A stretch of 64,000 nucleotides of DNA, from positions 12,829,137 to 12,893,136 of the forward strand of contig OY741277.1 in NCBI GenBank assembly GCA_963514095.1, given 5' to 3'. The notes beneath the pieces are model-generated. The model was not told the DNA's origin, made no database searches, and was given only the letters and a program-made list of their open reading frames with translations. Shown here in pieces: positions 9,703-22,957 of the stretch; within the stretch, counting starts at the first letter, position 1, and each line of letters begins with the position of its first letter. The DNA is from Eutrigla gurnardus (lineage: Eukaryota; Chordata; Actinopteri; Perciformes; Triglidae). The position numbers and the translations under genes are program-made.

Positions 9703-12529
9703 TGCAGTGTAAATAACTAAGTAATGCCACACCACCAACCGTTACTTTGTTGATCCACAGCAACTCTTTACCATCGGAGGTTGTTGTGGCTGCTGAGCTG
9801 TCGCTTTCTGTACAGACGCCAACAAGTTCACTCAATGGAAGCTTATGTGTCTTCTGTTTACCTCTCCAATCTCTGATACCAAAAATAAAAAAAATAAAAA
9901 AATAGCATGCCATGTGCTTGGCTAACCCAACCAACCTTCCTGTGCCTATCTCGGGAAGAGGCTTACAGTCAGTCTCTCTCAATAACAATTTGTGTTAGGG
10001 ATTAACATTTTTCTTGATAAATTCTCTGTCACTTTGACCGTTCGGGGGTCGACTTGTTCCCCGTCTTACCAGTAGTTTGATGGAGGGATTTTTGCTTGGT
10101 TTTTGTACAATCAGTGGACAGACGGGTACGCTATGAGCTAGCTTGGTCCCTGACTGGAGGTGGAGGATGTGGATAGCCTCCGCTAAGATATATTCAACTC
10201 CCGGTTACTCAGATATTGTCTTGTGCACATACTGCGTCATGCTAGCTGTCTTGACTCACTCACTTGGGGAATCATCAAGCTAGCTTTCGGTGGTCATTAA
10301 ATACCTCCGAACTTTAGGCTGGGTGTTTGTTAAACCACCACACCATCTTGTTTTCTTTTCACCTGCTAAATGCATAACATGTCATATATGCGTGTGGAGG
10401 CATTTTACATTTTTTAAAAGATTGACTAGGCTGAGTGACTAAAACTAAAGTAATGATTCATGTTATTAATTCTGATGAGTTTTGCTGTTGAGTAATGGAA
10501 TGTTAATGAATAATATTTAATAACTTAGCCAAAACATGCATGACATTGTTAGAAATAGCTTTGTTGGTATGTAATGGTATGTTGTCAGGCAATCGTAATT
10601 TATCTACAGTATATCGTTTTTAATCAAGGACTTTTTTTAAATTATAGTCAGTGTTCATATCACCTAGCCCTAGCACACCAGAGGACACCATTGACTTGTA
10701 GCGTAGCTCTTTCCTCTTTGTTCATGTACTTCCCCTCCAGAAACCATTCATTCAAATGCACGACACCATGAAATTTTTAATCGCGCTACTGAGAGAAAGC
10801 AAAGATATGGAATTACATGACCTTTTGAGAAGGTCCAAGTACAGAAAAGGACACATATTGCAGATGCTCATTCCAACCCCCTGTGTAATTTTAAAATCTC
10901 CCAAGCTCTAATGATTTCTGCAGGGATTTTAGTCTTAACAGTGACAGACCCACCAAAGCCACATGTTGCTTTGGTTACTGTAAGGACGACCACTGCAGAC
11001 TCCGAGAGGAGCCTGTAAGGTCAGTGGCCGGCGTGTAATTATGAGGGGGAAATGGATAACTCTGATGTGCAGACAGAGAGGCTGTTCGTCAAAGGGTTAG
11101 ATAACTGTCGTGGTAAGTAATTCACTGATATTGCCTGAGACTGCAGAGTGCAGCTCCTTTCTGCGATCCATCTGCTCAGCAAAACCCACGGAGCCATGAT
11201 GGACCGTGTGAATGGATCGCTACGAAGTGCCACGCTTGAGTAGGTGCAATCCACACTATGTATATAGCTCACCCTGCTATTAAAAGAAACATTTTCTGTT
11301 TTTCGTTTTGAGCTACGTACACGTAAAAATTAAAGAGCACTCAGAGGGAACTCAGAGGGAATGAAGACTGAGTAAACTAAATGAAAGACACCTGTTTCAT
11401 ACTGAGCAGAAGGCTTTTGTGTGTGTGTACACTGTAAAGTTGCTTGAAATTGAATGTGCAGTGCGATGTGAAATCAATTCAATATTGTGTTTTCAAATGT
11501 GTGCCAGCAAGTGCATTAAAAAAAAAAAAATAGCTTCTTTTGATCCGTTGTTCCATCAGCATGTTTCCTATCATTCCAAACCAGCCAGTGGAAGCGAATG
11601 GGCTTCGAACTTGAATATGCGGAAAAAAAAAAAGGTTTAAAGTTTGTAGTGTTGAGTAACTCATTGGTGCATTTTTATTCATTTTTCCCTTTGTTCTCAG
11701 TTGAAACGCATTTTCGTTTTTGGGAAAAATATCTAATAGTTGTGATGGAGATGTGGTGTTTTCTGTTGTGCGCAGTTTGCAGCATGAACGCACGCTTTTG
11801 TGAGGTGAACACAAAGATGACAAAATGTGATACCTGATGTATTTCCATCTGAGGCATTTGCTTTGTGCACATTACAGTCTAAAGGTTGCTTTTTTCCTGC
11901 TCTTGCTGTTTGATGGATTGTTTTGTATTTTGTATTGTTCTTTGTCCATAATAAACAGAGATGATAATCACAGTGCCTCGTGGGTGATGTATTATTGCTA
12001 CATTTTACTGTCCCATAACATTATCCCCCCCACCCCAACCCATCTCCCACCACCTCCACCTCTGCTGATCTATTACCAGCTATTGAAGAAACTGCCTCAT
12101 CCCAGAACGCCATGAATCAGGCTCAATAAAGCTTTCTGTAGGAGCTACGACCAAACCGTGCACATCAATCAGAGCGACTGATGGTTTTCGTTTTGAAGTC
12201 ATCGTGTGGTGGCCTGCTTTGACACAAATTTGTCTCACTGAAGCTATCGGAGGCCAATTGCACTCTTCCAAACAAAATGACATCTCCACACAATTTATGT
12301 TCAACTGCTGTAATATCTGATTCATCAAAAAGACCTCCCTCCATTTGTTTAGGTGATGATGCCAACAATGGAGAATATTTGACAGTGGTTAGGGCCTACC
12401 TATTTGATGTTATAGGACCGGAAAGTGCATAATGTGCTGGGAGAGAACGGCCTTGGAACACAGAGGCACTAATTGACGACTGCTGTAACATTTCAACAGC
12501 TGCCTACACTCCGGCTGAAAATTTTGATT

Positions 12530-12530
<1 letters not shown>
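9703..12530. other. Intergenic sequence, no gene seen
   Basis: About 2.8 kb downstream of trhr. It includes A-rich runs at 9884-9902, 11518-11530 and 11623-11634 and a C-rich stretch at 12025-12060. No reading frame resembles a protein family and no splice-bounded exon was found. The non-AT-rich block at about 10920-11250 could be a conserved non-coding element, but this cannot be judged from one sequence. Confidence 0.5.

Positions 12531-12560
<30 letters not shown>
12531..12560. repeat. (CA)n microsatellite
   Basis: Fifteen uninterrupted CA units. Confidence 0.95.
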
Positions 12561-12564
<4 letters not shown>

Positions 12565-12631
12565 TATTTTCAGGGTAGAACCTGTTGACATTACAAGTAA
12601 TAGGAGAGTGGTATTTCTTGCACAAGGTCAG

Positions 12632-13645
12632 CTTTACATTTACATTTACATTTAGGGCATTTCCCAGACGATTTTGTCCAAAGCGACTTACAACACGTTT
12701 TTTGTCGAAAGAAAGAAACCACAACATATCATTATCAATAAAGTAAGAGTGAAAAAGTAGAAACAAGTGTTGGGTCCTTATCTAAGTAAAGTGGTAGCTG
12801 TTCAGCAAGTATACCTTAAGAACAACAGTGCTATTATCAAAGTGCTATATGTAAGAACATAGAAGGGGTTTTTTTTGTGTGGAAGTAAGTCATGCTATGC
12901 AGAGTCGAGGTGAAGTCTGAACAGGTGAGTCTTGAGACTTTTTTGGAAGATGACAAATTACTCTGCTGTCCTGACATCGGTCGGGAGTTCATTCCACCAC
13001 TGAGGACCAGAACAGAGAAGGATTGGGACTTTGCTGAGCGGCATTTGTTAGATTTCAGCGATGGTGGTACCAGCCGGGCAGCTGAAGTAGAGGAGCGAAG
13101 TGCTCGCGTCGGGGCATGAGGTTTGACCAGTGTTTGGAGGTAGATGGGTGCTGTTCCATTGGTGGCCTTGAAGGCCAGTGCCATCGTCTTGAATTGGATG
13201 TGGGCTGCATCAGGCAGCAAGTGGAGGTCACGGAGGAGGGGGGTCAGATTGGGGACTTTGGGTAGATTGAAGACAAGGAATGCTGCAGCGTTCTGGATAT
13301 GCTGCAATGGTTTAGTCACTGAGGCAGGGAGTCCAGCCTGGAGAGAGTTGCAGTAGTCAAGGCGGGAGATGACCAGGGCTTGGACCGGGAGATGCGTTGC
13401 ATCCTTTGTGAGGAAAGACTGGATCCTGTGGAGTGCAAATCTGCAGGATCGGGCCGCAGCAGTGATGTTGGGGCTGCAGGATAGTTGGTTGTCGAGGATT
13501 ACACCTCGACAGTGACCGACAGGTCCATGCGAGGGCAGTCTTTCCCCGGGATGAAGAGGAGTTTGTTTTATGCAGGTTAAGCTTGAGGTGATGCGCAGTT
13601 GTCCAGGCGGAGGAGAGGAACAGCTGGATGTCGTCTGCATGTTAA
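12632..13645 (-). mobile_element. 5'-truncated L2-like LINE, decayed reverse transcriptase
   Basis: The minus strand encodes the C-terminal part of an L2/CR1-group reverse transcriptase, including GVILDNQLS, ALVISRLDYCNSL, LQHIQNAAA and a RFKT-like segment. It is broken. The catalytic A-D-D codons (13630-13638) lie in a different frame from the main one. A further frameshift puts WWNELPTDVRTAE out of frame and is followed by a stop. The copy is truncated at its 5' side almost exactly at the catalytic box. At the 3' end is the motif GGGCATTT...CCAAAGCGACTTACAA followed by TTTACA hexamer repeats (12632-12652), a tail I recall from fish L2 elements. Confidence 0.85.
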
Positions 13646-16600
13646 GACTCAGGTTACACTATGTATGCATGGAAATACCCATGAAGAAACAGTTTGCAAA
13701 ATTGTCATTTAACAAGGGTAAACAATAGACATTTCAATTTGTTGGAGTCATTTTAATGTTCTTGGTGAGGTTCTTTTTTTTTCAAAATGTGCTCGCGCTG
13801 TACGGGTTGCCATGAGTAATCACGACTGAAATCCAATCATGATGTGAGATCTGATAGCATTCCTGTCACAATGTTCACTGTCCACTTACACTTCACATTA
13901 ACATGCACTTTTCCTTATCCAGAAAGGATATCTAGATAGGGGCCGATGCAGGTGTTACTGGAACTATAACACTAAAATACGACAGAAAACCAGCCGTTTC
14001 TAAAAACATCATACAAGCCCATTATGTTAGTGGTATTCAGGTGGAACAGTGAAGGCATTCCCTAAACTAGTGAAAGATTATGATTGTTGAGACCTGATGT
14101 GTGGTCTCTGCCACGTCTCTCAGTTAAGTCATCTATAGCTGTATGATGTGATGCAGTAATTGCTGCACGACACACTGTGTGGTCTGACCCTGGCTTAAGA
14201 GACACCGAGCACTGGACTCCTATATTTCCTACATCAAAATAAAAGGAATTATAGTCCATAGGGTCAGTAATAGACTACAACCTTTCCCACTCTTATTTTC
14301 TATTTTTATATTCGAAAGGCAATTTGAAATCTCCACTGTTGTTGAGTGATGGTGATTCAAATGTCTTGCACTCTGTAATTCGTGCAACCATTCGGAGAAA
14401 AAGTATTTGTCCCCCAGCAACAGATTCCTCCTCAACCTTTTGTGTATGACCTTTACAGATCTATCAGATGTGGTTTGTCGTGTACTCATGATCCATCCAT
14501 CACAGTGGAGCAAGACTTTCCAGTGGGTAGAACTATCACGTGCAGAATGGACATTATTTGTTGTGTGTCTAATTCCATGTTTCTGAAATGCAGCAGGCTG
14601 TGATGACACTTGGGGATAAAGCCTCACTGCAATACCAGTTACACCATTTTTGTTAAATTCTCTACCATGTAGACTATATCCGCCAATTTGAACGAATCCT
14701 TTCAGTTCTCCCGTGAAAGGCGATGGTACCAATAAAGATTTACTGGCCAGAGATCCAAAGTTCTAATATGAGACACTGAGCGAAGCTGAAGTGGCCGAGA
14801 TGATGAGACATCAGAATAAAAGCCTGTGGGCAGCTGCACCGATGCAATGGCCCTGACTGGATGGTGCCTTATTTATTTGCCAGCCTCTGGCTTCCAGGCC
14901 TGTTATATTTGGAGTGCTGTACATTTGTATGCTCATTTTGAAAATGAGGAACAAGTGGAGAAATGATGCCATCAGCAGAACTCCAACAAATATGCATGAG
15001 AAAAGAATATCGCTGTGATGATGAGTACACTTTCCTCTAGTACCAATCATTTGCCACCACGGTGAATCGGGGCTCTTATTCCTACTCTACAGTTTATTTA
15101 CATGCTTGTGGATTCATTCAGCCATTCTCTACGGAATCATTCTTGGACTGAGAAGATAGTATGCCAGATGAATCGGTCTTCATTCTGCAAATCTATGCTT
15201 TGCTATTTCTATGGTCTATAGAGCAACGCAGTTGACAAACTGTAGCCTTTATGTTGACATTATGTATGGTAAATCTAACAATCTCCAAGCTGGTTTCTTC
15301 CCATTGTGCTTGTTAAATGTGCTCCATGCGGAACTCAGAGAGTATCGATTACCTCCACACGGCTTTCGACATGGCAACAGCTGGGACAGCTCATAGTGCA
15401 GTGCAAACAGCCGGAGGGCAGACGCCACGATGGGATGCCGTTATCAGTGGTTACCGCCACATGAGCATAGTGCAGAGTCGTGGCCATTATCTTGTCACAC
15501 ATGCAATGAAAAGTTAACAGAGCACAGAGAAATTACAACTGATTACAGCACACAGAGGGAGAGCAAAGTCATTGTCTACTCAGGTAGACATTTACTCCAC
15601 CATGTCTTTACATAGCAATAGTTGATTGTAGCTCAATTAATGCTCTGAGTTTTTAATTTCAGCTGTGCATCAGGTCGGACCATGATGTGAATACCTATGA
15701 GGAGAGCTGAGCTTACATTTCCCTCAACCTCAGTCTGTCGACATTTAATCATTTCATTCACCCGAGGCGTTTATCAACACAATCCAAGCCAACGAAGGCA
15801 GACTCCCTTGTTTTTATTTATTTGCACAGGCCAGCAAGCTCTGCAAAAAATATTCTGCACTCCAACAAGAAGCATTTACGCTTGACTTCACCAAGTCTTG
15901 CACCAGCAGACAATCATTACCCAGGATGAGCTATTGAGCCCCTGTATGCTGGTGCAAAAACTAAGGACACAACGTGTTGCCTGTTCATCATCTCGCCTTC
16001 CGTCCTGCACTCCGTCCCATAAGGCATGCTTCATTCTTTGTACATTCCTTCAAATCTTGTTAGGGGATACATTTTGTACCAAGAAGTCTCAACTTTGAGA
16101 CAATAATTGGTCTAGCAAAAAAAGTCTGAATATTGACAATTCAGGGGCAATAAATGGGAGACAACCCTCAGCCCACTGGCTGCTTTTAAAGGCTACAAAG
16201 TGCAGATAATTAATTGCTGTCAGTACACAGTAAATATCTTAATTTATTAATGTATTGATCGAGAGATAATCTGTTTCTGTTCTGAGATATTTACTCACAA
16301 CATATGAGCTTTTTCCTCAGAAAAAGAAATATAGTCAGTTCTCATAAAACTAGTATTTATTTAAGTTAAATTATTTCAGGATTTTCAAGACCCATTTTAT
16401 AGGAGCAGATAGAGAGTCAAAGTGAAACCGGATACTCTTGTTTGTAACAATCATTCACTATATTCAGCTTCGGCACATGAGCTAAATCAGCAGTATGCCA
16501 CGTGGTTCACTCAATGGATCCTATCTTGCACCCAGCACATTGCACTTTCACCAATGCAAATATCATCACCTTTTTCATCCGAAGCACAGCGGACCTTTCC

Positions 16601-18690
16601 GCCAGATACGCACGTCGGTAAAATAGGAAATGAACTTGTGCCCCCCCAGGCGTGTCACCGGAAAAACGAGGCGTGGTTCGGTAAGTTTCCCTGGTGCTAT
16701 TTTGGTGTTTCAGAAAACAATTGCGCCAATTACTTTAAATCAGGTTTTACCTGGTCAGTGGCGTTATTTAGATGCTATTTTAAGGGCGCATGCTTGGCCA
16801 TATGGAGTGTGTGTGTTTCTCTCATCCACAGGGACGCAGAAGTTCCCATGCAAAACATAAATAATTACAAGAAAAATATTTCAACACTGGGGAAATAATT
16901 GTGGGGTCCATGACGTTATGAACAAATAGGCATATATCTAGCGTACACATTCACCCAAATAAGACAAGTCTGTTTTGTTGACAGCCGCCAGTGAATGTGT
17001 GTTTACTTATAAAAAACAATGTGCAAGGGAAGGTTACCCCGGATCCCCCAAAAGAGGTCTGGACTAAGCCGCAAATGTGTACAGCAATAAATTGCAAAAA
17101 TTGAGATAGCGAACCAATTACATTGGAATGTTGCATGTGTCAGCATTTACCTCCCATTTTATCAGCGTACACAACTCACCTTTCAAAACTTCTGAATTTA
17201 CTTGACAGAATATTTTGTACTTTTATTGGTAAAACAGAATTGTTGTGTGATAATGCAGATAACATTAGAAAACAGAGACTCAACAACACAACTAGTTAAG
17301 AAGCTAGAACAACCCGACTCAAACCAGTAATACTCACAAAAAATAAGAAGCCTTTTGGCTCTTGTCATTTAAGCAATCAATCATTATTGATCGATGCTAG
17401 CTTAGAAAGCTATTGTGCAATTAACATCTAGGTATACAGTACTTGAATACATTCACAGTTGCATTCATACATTTTAGCGCCATTTAAAAACATTATAGAG
17501 CAGAAGCATTGATTCATGGTCTCACAAAAATAGAAATAAAAAAACTTACAGAGCAGACAATCACAGGGAGGTAAAGAAGGTCAAGGCTATGGAACACTTG
17601 AACCAATATGTGCACCAGTGTCACCATCTACCTGCTGATTGTCTGAAAGGAAGAGCCCTCACAGGATTATGGATTGACCCTTTGTCCCACACTCTTTCCT
17701 TTGAGTCTGATGATCATGTGGGACTAATAGACTCCTTCAGTGACTCATAACACCGAGAGAAAAATATGCTGCAGAAGAGGACAAAAGCTTTAGGTTTAAA
17801 TCCTAACACAGCAAAACAAGAGATTAGTTATATGTGAGTATCTCTTTACAGTAACAGTTAATCTCCTGGAGAATTCTTTTGTGGTGAAAAGGTACATCGA
17901 TCTTGCATGATCGTCAATCAAGTCAATGACATGCAAAAACAGCTCTGAGCTCAGCACTGATGGAGCACCCAGTGAGGCATAATACATCCTCACTGAAGAG
18001 AGGAAAATAAAAGCATGCAGGCTAATGTTTCCATCACCTCATCCAATCAAATAGGGAAGAAAAAGAGAAAGACTGTGTCATGAAAGAAGCCATACAGCTT
18101 GTTTCTCAGACACGCCAGGAAATCTCTCACAGAGTGCAGCCTTTATGGAACATGTCAGCGGTGGATACAGCTGGAGGGGAGGAGTCTGAAAACAATTAGT
18201 GTCAGATGAGCTAGTCACTAGTCAGAGGATTACTGCAGGGGTTTCATTAATGCAACACACACAAATCTACGACATTAGCACTTAAATGCAGGTAATGTTA
18301 TGCTCTCCAACCATAAACTGGAAAACGTGACACTAGCGCAAAAGCCTTTGCACCTTCATCATTTTTTTGTCAGTGTCGCAGAGAGAATTAACTTTTCTAT
18401 GTTTAATATAATGTATAGTAGTGCTACTTTAAGGGAGAATTCCAATTTAATTTCAAATTTTGCCCCTTTTTCATACCCTTCCTTTTACTGTTTCAGTTGT
18501 CCCGAAGCCCAGAGATTAATTCACTTATATTCAATCCAAGTTATTACAACAAAGAAAAGTGAGACTAATTATAATTCTGGCATTCCATCACTTTGAAGAG
18601 AAAGGTGATCACATTGAGTTTCAATATTTTGCAATTTTTCTTCTCTCAAATTCCCCCCTCAGAACAAAAGTCAAAAGATTGACCAGATTC
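13646..18690. other. Intergenic sequence, no gene seen
   Basis: About 5 kb of mixed, moderately AT-rich DNA. Short open frames exist on both strands (for example 14229-14732 minus and 16422-16898 plus) but show no family motif, no codon-like composition and no paired splice sites. No transposon was recognised. Some stretches (about 14780-15050 and 16580-16860) are less AT-rich and could be regulatory. Confidence 0.5.
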
Positions 18691-18799
18691 CAAAGGAAGT
18701 TTTCGCTCCCAACAGTCTTCCAGCCTTCAAAGTAGCCCTCAAAACTCACCTTTTCACTCTAGCTTTTAAACTTTAAACTTGTTTAAGTTGTTTGTTGTT

Positions 18800-18832
<33 letters not shown>

Positions 18833-18969
18833 GCTTGTTTGCTGGCTTTGTTCTGTGCTCTTTTGTTTTGATTTAATTTGTTTTTGTAAAGCATCTTTGA
18901 ACTCTTGGAAAAGTGCTATATAAAACCTATGTATTATTATTATTATCCATCCATCCATATTATTATTAG
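18691..18969 (+). mobile_element. 3' end of an L2/Maui-like LINE with (TTG)n expansion
   Basis: The plus strand encodes the last residues of a LINE ORF2, SLPAFKVALKTHLFTLAFKL, with TAA at 18774-18776. A short 3' region contains TTTGTAAAGCA and GTGCTATATAAAA and ends in ATT and ATCC tandem repeats (about 18931-18969). A (GTT)n tract at 18788-18832 interrupts the 3' region. The copy is heavily 5'-truncated. Confidence 0.75.
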
Positions 18970-21900
18970 TATAGAACAAAACTCAAAACCCCAAAACCTT
19001 CTCTGTGATTGTTTTAGGAAGGTCATCAATGATAATGCTAAACATTTGTTTAGCAGCTATAATGATTGCCGTATCCACCATCTTATTTGTATCTATTAGC
19101 ATGCTTACACTTGCTAGTTAGCACTTAACACAAATACAAGAGAGGATTTCAAGTGCTGGGCTGAGATCAGTTGTAAACCAAAAGGTGCGCGCATGACAGG
19201 ACTTATAAGAACAATGAATAACTCACCAGAAAGTCATTGCAATTTACAATGTAGGCTTGTAGTATTTTTATTTCAGACGCGTTTCAAACAAGTGCAATGG
19301 TAAAATAAGTGAGCATGCAACTACCAGAGGGGTCATTACTTAAGCATTTTAGATGCCATAAAACAGTGTACATTATTAATCAAGGAAACAAGAAACAAGA
19401 AAACAGCAGCAACAACAAACACCTGAGTTGTACTGTTAAATGGCAGGGCTTTCCCCCTCTCTAACAGGAGCCACAGGACAAGGAGGGGGTCTGTGTTTCC
19501 TCAGCTGGTGCTCTACATTCTGTTCCTCACATGTGAAAAGTGTCATATGGATGCGTATTGCGCTTCAGGTCATTTATCTCCTATCTGCGAAGATACTCTC
19601 AGCTTGTACTGTTTAAACACTGCGGCCCTGTTCCTTATGAACATAATGATTTGTGAGCATCTGCTCGTGACTGTGGCTGGCAGTGTGCATTAGCTGTATG
19701 TTGACCCAGTCATGAAGAAACGAAGCATATGGTTGATTATTGAATGATACAAACTTAACAGGCAATCATTATTAAACATCATTCAGCAGCAGTGCAGGCA
19801 CCATCATCAATGAGATAGCAGCATAATAACATGAGCATAAAAGCGTTATCGGGACGTTATCTTAGAAATCAAATATTTTCATATTTGCTGAGTAAGTATT
19901 TCACTTCCAAGCAAATGTAGATAACAAACACCCAAATGACGCAGCTCAGGCAGAAGAGAGCCATGTACATTTCCAATCGACTCGATGGGAGCAGTGTCAG
20001 GTGTGTGTGCACAGCTCAGCACATTTCGTTTTCAGTGCACATTCCCATCATATTGCTGACAGGGTGAGCAGCTAGGAGCCGGGCCGACCTTGGCCCTGTC
20101 TTTCACCTTTTGACGCACGAAGAAAATGTTGCTGAGCAACAGTCAGCTGTCCCTGTCAGCCAAAGCTTTATCGCCACTAATTTCAGGAATATAAATTAGC
20201 TTTTTTTTTAACCTTTTTAATTATATCCTTAAAACTATATTCACGACAGTATTTTGGCTCTTAACCATTAATGGATTGCATGGCTTGGTGAGTGCTTTCC
20301 GCTAAACAATGAGGGATACATCCAGTCTAATTTCTTTGTGAACTTTGCAATTATTCTAAAGGTTAATCGATCTTATTTTCAAAGCAATTTCCTGCATTTA
20401 GGAGCTAACAGCAAATGACAGATGACCCACGGGCATTTCACAGAAATACACGCCAAATATCCACTTGTGGTCAAATGTCCCTCTCTGGTTCATTCTCTTT
20501 TCATTGTTATTCATCAATGCACATAGCTGTAATTTTTCTAAGGGACTGTGTAAAAATGTTTTAGAGGGGTGAGACAGAAAAGGGAGAGGGTTATCTATGT
20601 TTGCTTTTCAGGGTAGTAGGTAGTCCAAAAATGTTAGTGTGGGTTCTTAACTCTCTGTAATTCCAGATTTATTTTGTTTGTTTTTTTCTTCCGTTGAGAG
20701 ATTAATGGTAGAAGTTTCATTAAAGGCATCATAGGCTTTTCTATTCAGAACACTTTCTGTTATATTGCTTGAAATCATCGTAACATACCGATAGGTGTAC
20801 GTACATTAAAAGCACTGACATAACAAAGTTTAACAAAGTCATGACTCAGTCATAGGAAAGTGAGGCTTTGTCCACCAACACAAATGCTGTAAAACAATTA
20901 TACTTGGCTCACACAATAGGTGATATACAAAACTGTTATACATGTTTGTCACTGCATAAAACGCTGCCAACGTTGTAGAGTTGTCAGTGTTTGACAGTAA
21001 TGTTGATTTGTAATGATTTGTAATTGTGATGTTCTTTCTAAAAGACAACCGCTGCCTAATGATAAGACCACATGGACAGTCTGACCAGTCAGCCATCACC
21101 TGTTCTGATTCCAAACACCTAGGAGACCTCTGCGTAGACGCGGTTTCTTCCTTTTTTGTATACATGTTGTTTATGTTTATGTATATATATATATATAGAT
21201 ATATATGTTGTTATTTTTATGGTGTTTGAAAAATAATAAATGGGTGACAAGACTCATCTGGTTCTCATTATTTGTGCAGCTTGTAAAGAGATACAGGTAA
21301 TGGTTGAATTGTTTATGCTATGAGTAGGAAAAGGCCTTCAACATTTAAACAATTTAGAACTGGTTATGCAGAACATAAAAGGTAAAGAAATAGACATTGC
21401 TATTGCAAAAAATATTACACTCACTACTTTACTCCTAGGGATGAAACCTTGATATTGTCCTTGTGGATCTGGGTAGTGTGCACTTAACTTCCTGACACAG
21501 CAACTGGGTGTCATAACTGTGAGCCTGTCCCAGTGCTGCTGTCCCAGTGCTCCATGCTGCCACACAGTAAGTTGAAGTGTTTTTTGTGTGTCAGCCAGAG
21601 GTCCAATAGCTTATGTGACTGCTCCAAGCTCAGTCCTGGAAGTCTGGCCTGTAAAGTAACAAACTGGATTAGGTGTTTTTATTGAACAGAGCGTTATTGT
21701 CCTCAAAGACGCCTTTTATCCACTGTACATGTTGGGTAGACTTCACAGAGAGCAACTGACCAGCATATTAGCCAAAGGCCGAGGAGGTTCTGCAGCTGTT
21801 GTAGACAATATGGCTGAAAATGCGCTGACGTTTCTAAATAAAACTAAAAACAACAGACTGTCCTCCTCGAGAAAACGACCACATAGGTCGTGTGTCAAGC

Positions 21901-21995
21901 ACCGAATTACGACCATATGTTACGTTTCAAAATAGCGCGCCCTCTAGCGGTCAAGTAAATATCGACACTCCGGTGTCTCAGACGATCGCCCCCCC
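18970..21995. other. Intergenic sequence, no gene seen
   Basis: About 3 kb. No supported coding sequence. A short TA-rich run lies at 21181-21205. The block at about 19980-20190 is less AT-rich and of mixed composition. Sequence from about 21600 to 21900 may be the left part of the repeat-rich region that follows, since the whole 21.6-22.96 kb interval looks like old mobile DNA. Confidence 0.45.
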
Positions 21996-22239
21996 CACAC
22001 GTCGACCTAAACCTACCCCGATTCCACGACATCTTCCCCCCACCCCCTCCCCACCCCCCCCCTACCCCCCCCCCACCCCCATCCCCCCCCCCGCGCGCCC
22101 CCGCGCTACCCCCCCCCCCCGCGCGCCCCCCGTCAATCACCCCCCCCCCCCGCGCGCCCCCGCGCGCCCCCCGCGCTACCCCCCCCCCCCCCCCCGCGCG
22201 TGCATCATCGGCAGAGACCGCCTCCACACGTCGACCTAA
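21996..22239. repeat. C-rich low-complexity island bounded by direct repeats
   Basis: The plus strand is overwhelmingly C with interspersed CGCGCG and CGCTAC modules between about 22028 and 22200. It is bracketed by the identical 15-mer CACACGTCGACCTAA at 21996-22010 and 22225-22239; the second copy runs into CCCTAACC. At least two internal modules of CGCGCGCCCCC-CGCGCTAC type recur about 70 bases apart, giving a crude tandem structure. The minus strand is G-rich and could form G-quadruplexes, and the plus strand could form i-motifs. A proline-rich open frame across it reflects only base composition. Confidence 0.85.
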
Positions 22240-22564
22240 CCCTAACCTTAACCACTACTATCGTTGCGGAAGAATCTCCGCAATACGCTCCCAGAGGTCG
22301 TATTCGAGTGCATGGACCAACGACAACTGCGGTCGTATGAGTTGGAGGACTTGTTGAAAAACAAACGTTGTGTAGTATTGCTAACCTTATTGCTATTTAA
22401 GCATTGCCTGATTTAGCGGTTAGCATTGCCAGCTGTTGCTAACTAGCCAACAATGAGTTGAGTTGGTTGGCTAGCTAGTTGGTTAGCTAGCATAAATGCT
22501 GGTTGTTAGCATTGAAATAAACTAGCAAATTTGCGACTTTAAAACTAACTAGCAAATTTGCCAC
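22240..22564. other. Repeat-like DNA with GCTAGC/GTTAGC motifs
   Basis: This stretch is dense in TTAGCATT, GGTTAGC and GCTAGCTAG motifs and contains a short direct repeat, AACTAGCAAATTTG, at about 22521 and 22548. Such motifs are common in old teleost transposon relics. No coding sequence. Confidence 0.4.
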
Positions 22565-22957
22565 TTTTTTTTCTCAGAATGTTACCCACCTCTCTCGGCT
22601 CCGTTTTTTCCCCCCTACAGTGGCCCTAATATGCTGTCGTACGTATAAGGCCTTTAAGACTAGAATTCAAATTTTAGCTCAAATTACACTTAAAATACAT
22701 TTGTTATGCCATGGATATATCACCTGAAAAGAACTAAACTATACAAGTTCAGAACTGTTCTCTTTTTCCTCTTCATGAAGCAAGCCACCATGTTTCTACA
22801 GTAGCCCAGAACAGAAAAATCAAACACAGACTTTGGGCTATTTTGCCTTTGTGCGTCAGCCACGGTACTTTTCCTTCATACTTTGCACACGTGAAATGCT
22901 TCAATTGGTTGCAATCTGAAACCACTAGATGCCAAATCCTACACACTGTACCTTTAA
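22565..22957. repeat. Teleost interspersed repeat, family unnamed
   Basis: The left part (CTCTCTCGGCTCCGTTTTTT ... CTACAGTGGCCCTAA) and the right part (CAATTGGTTGCAATCTG ... CACTAGATGCCAAATCCTAC, then CCTTTAAA) match my memory of an abundant interspersed repeat of percomorph fish. I cannot name the superfamily, and no inverted termini or duplication were identified. Confidence 0.5.

Noticed and set aside
12837..13640. Host gene of 267 codons on the minus strand
   Set aside because: The protein is the C-terminal end of an L2-like reverse transcriptase with frameshifts and a LINE 3' tail.
16422..16898. Open frame of 158 codons
   Set aside because: No domain or splice context; the length is within chance expectation for 64 kb.
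21892..22239. Proline-rich and, on the other strand, glycine-rich open frames
   Set aside because: Composition is dictated by the C-rich island; there are no motifs and the tract is low complexity.
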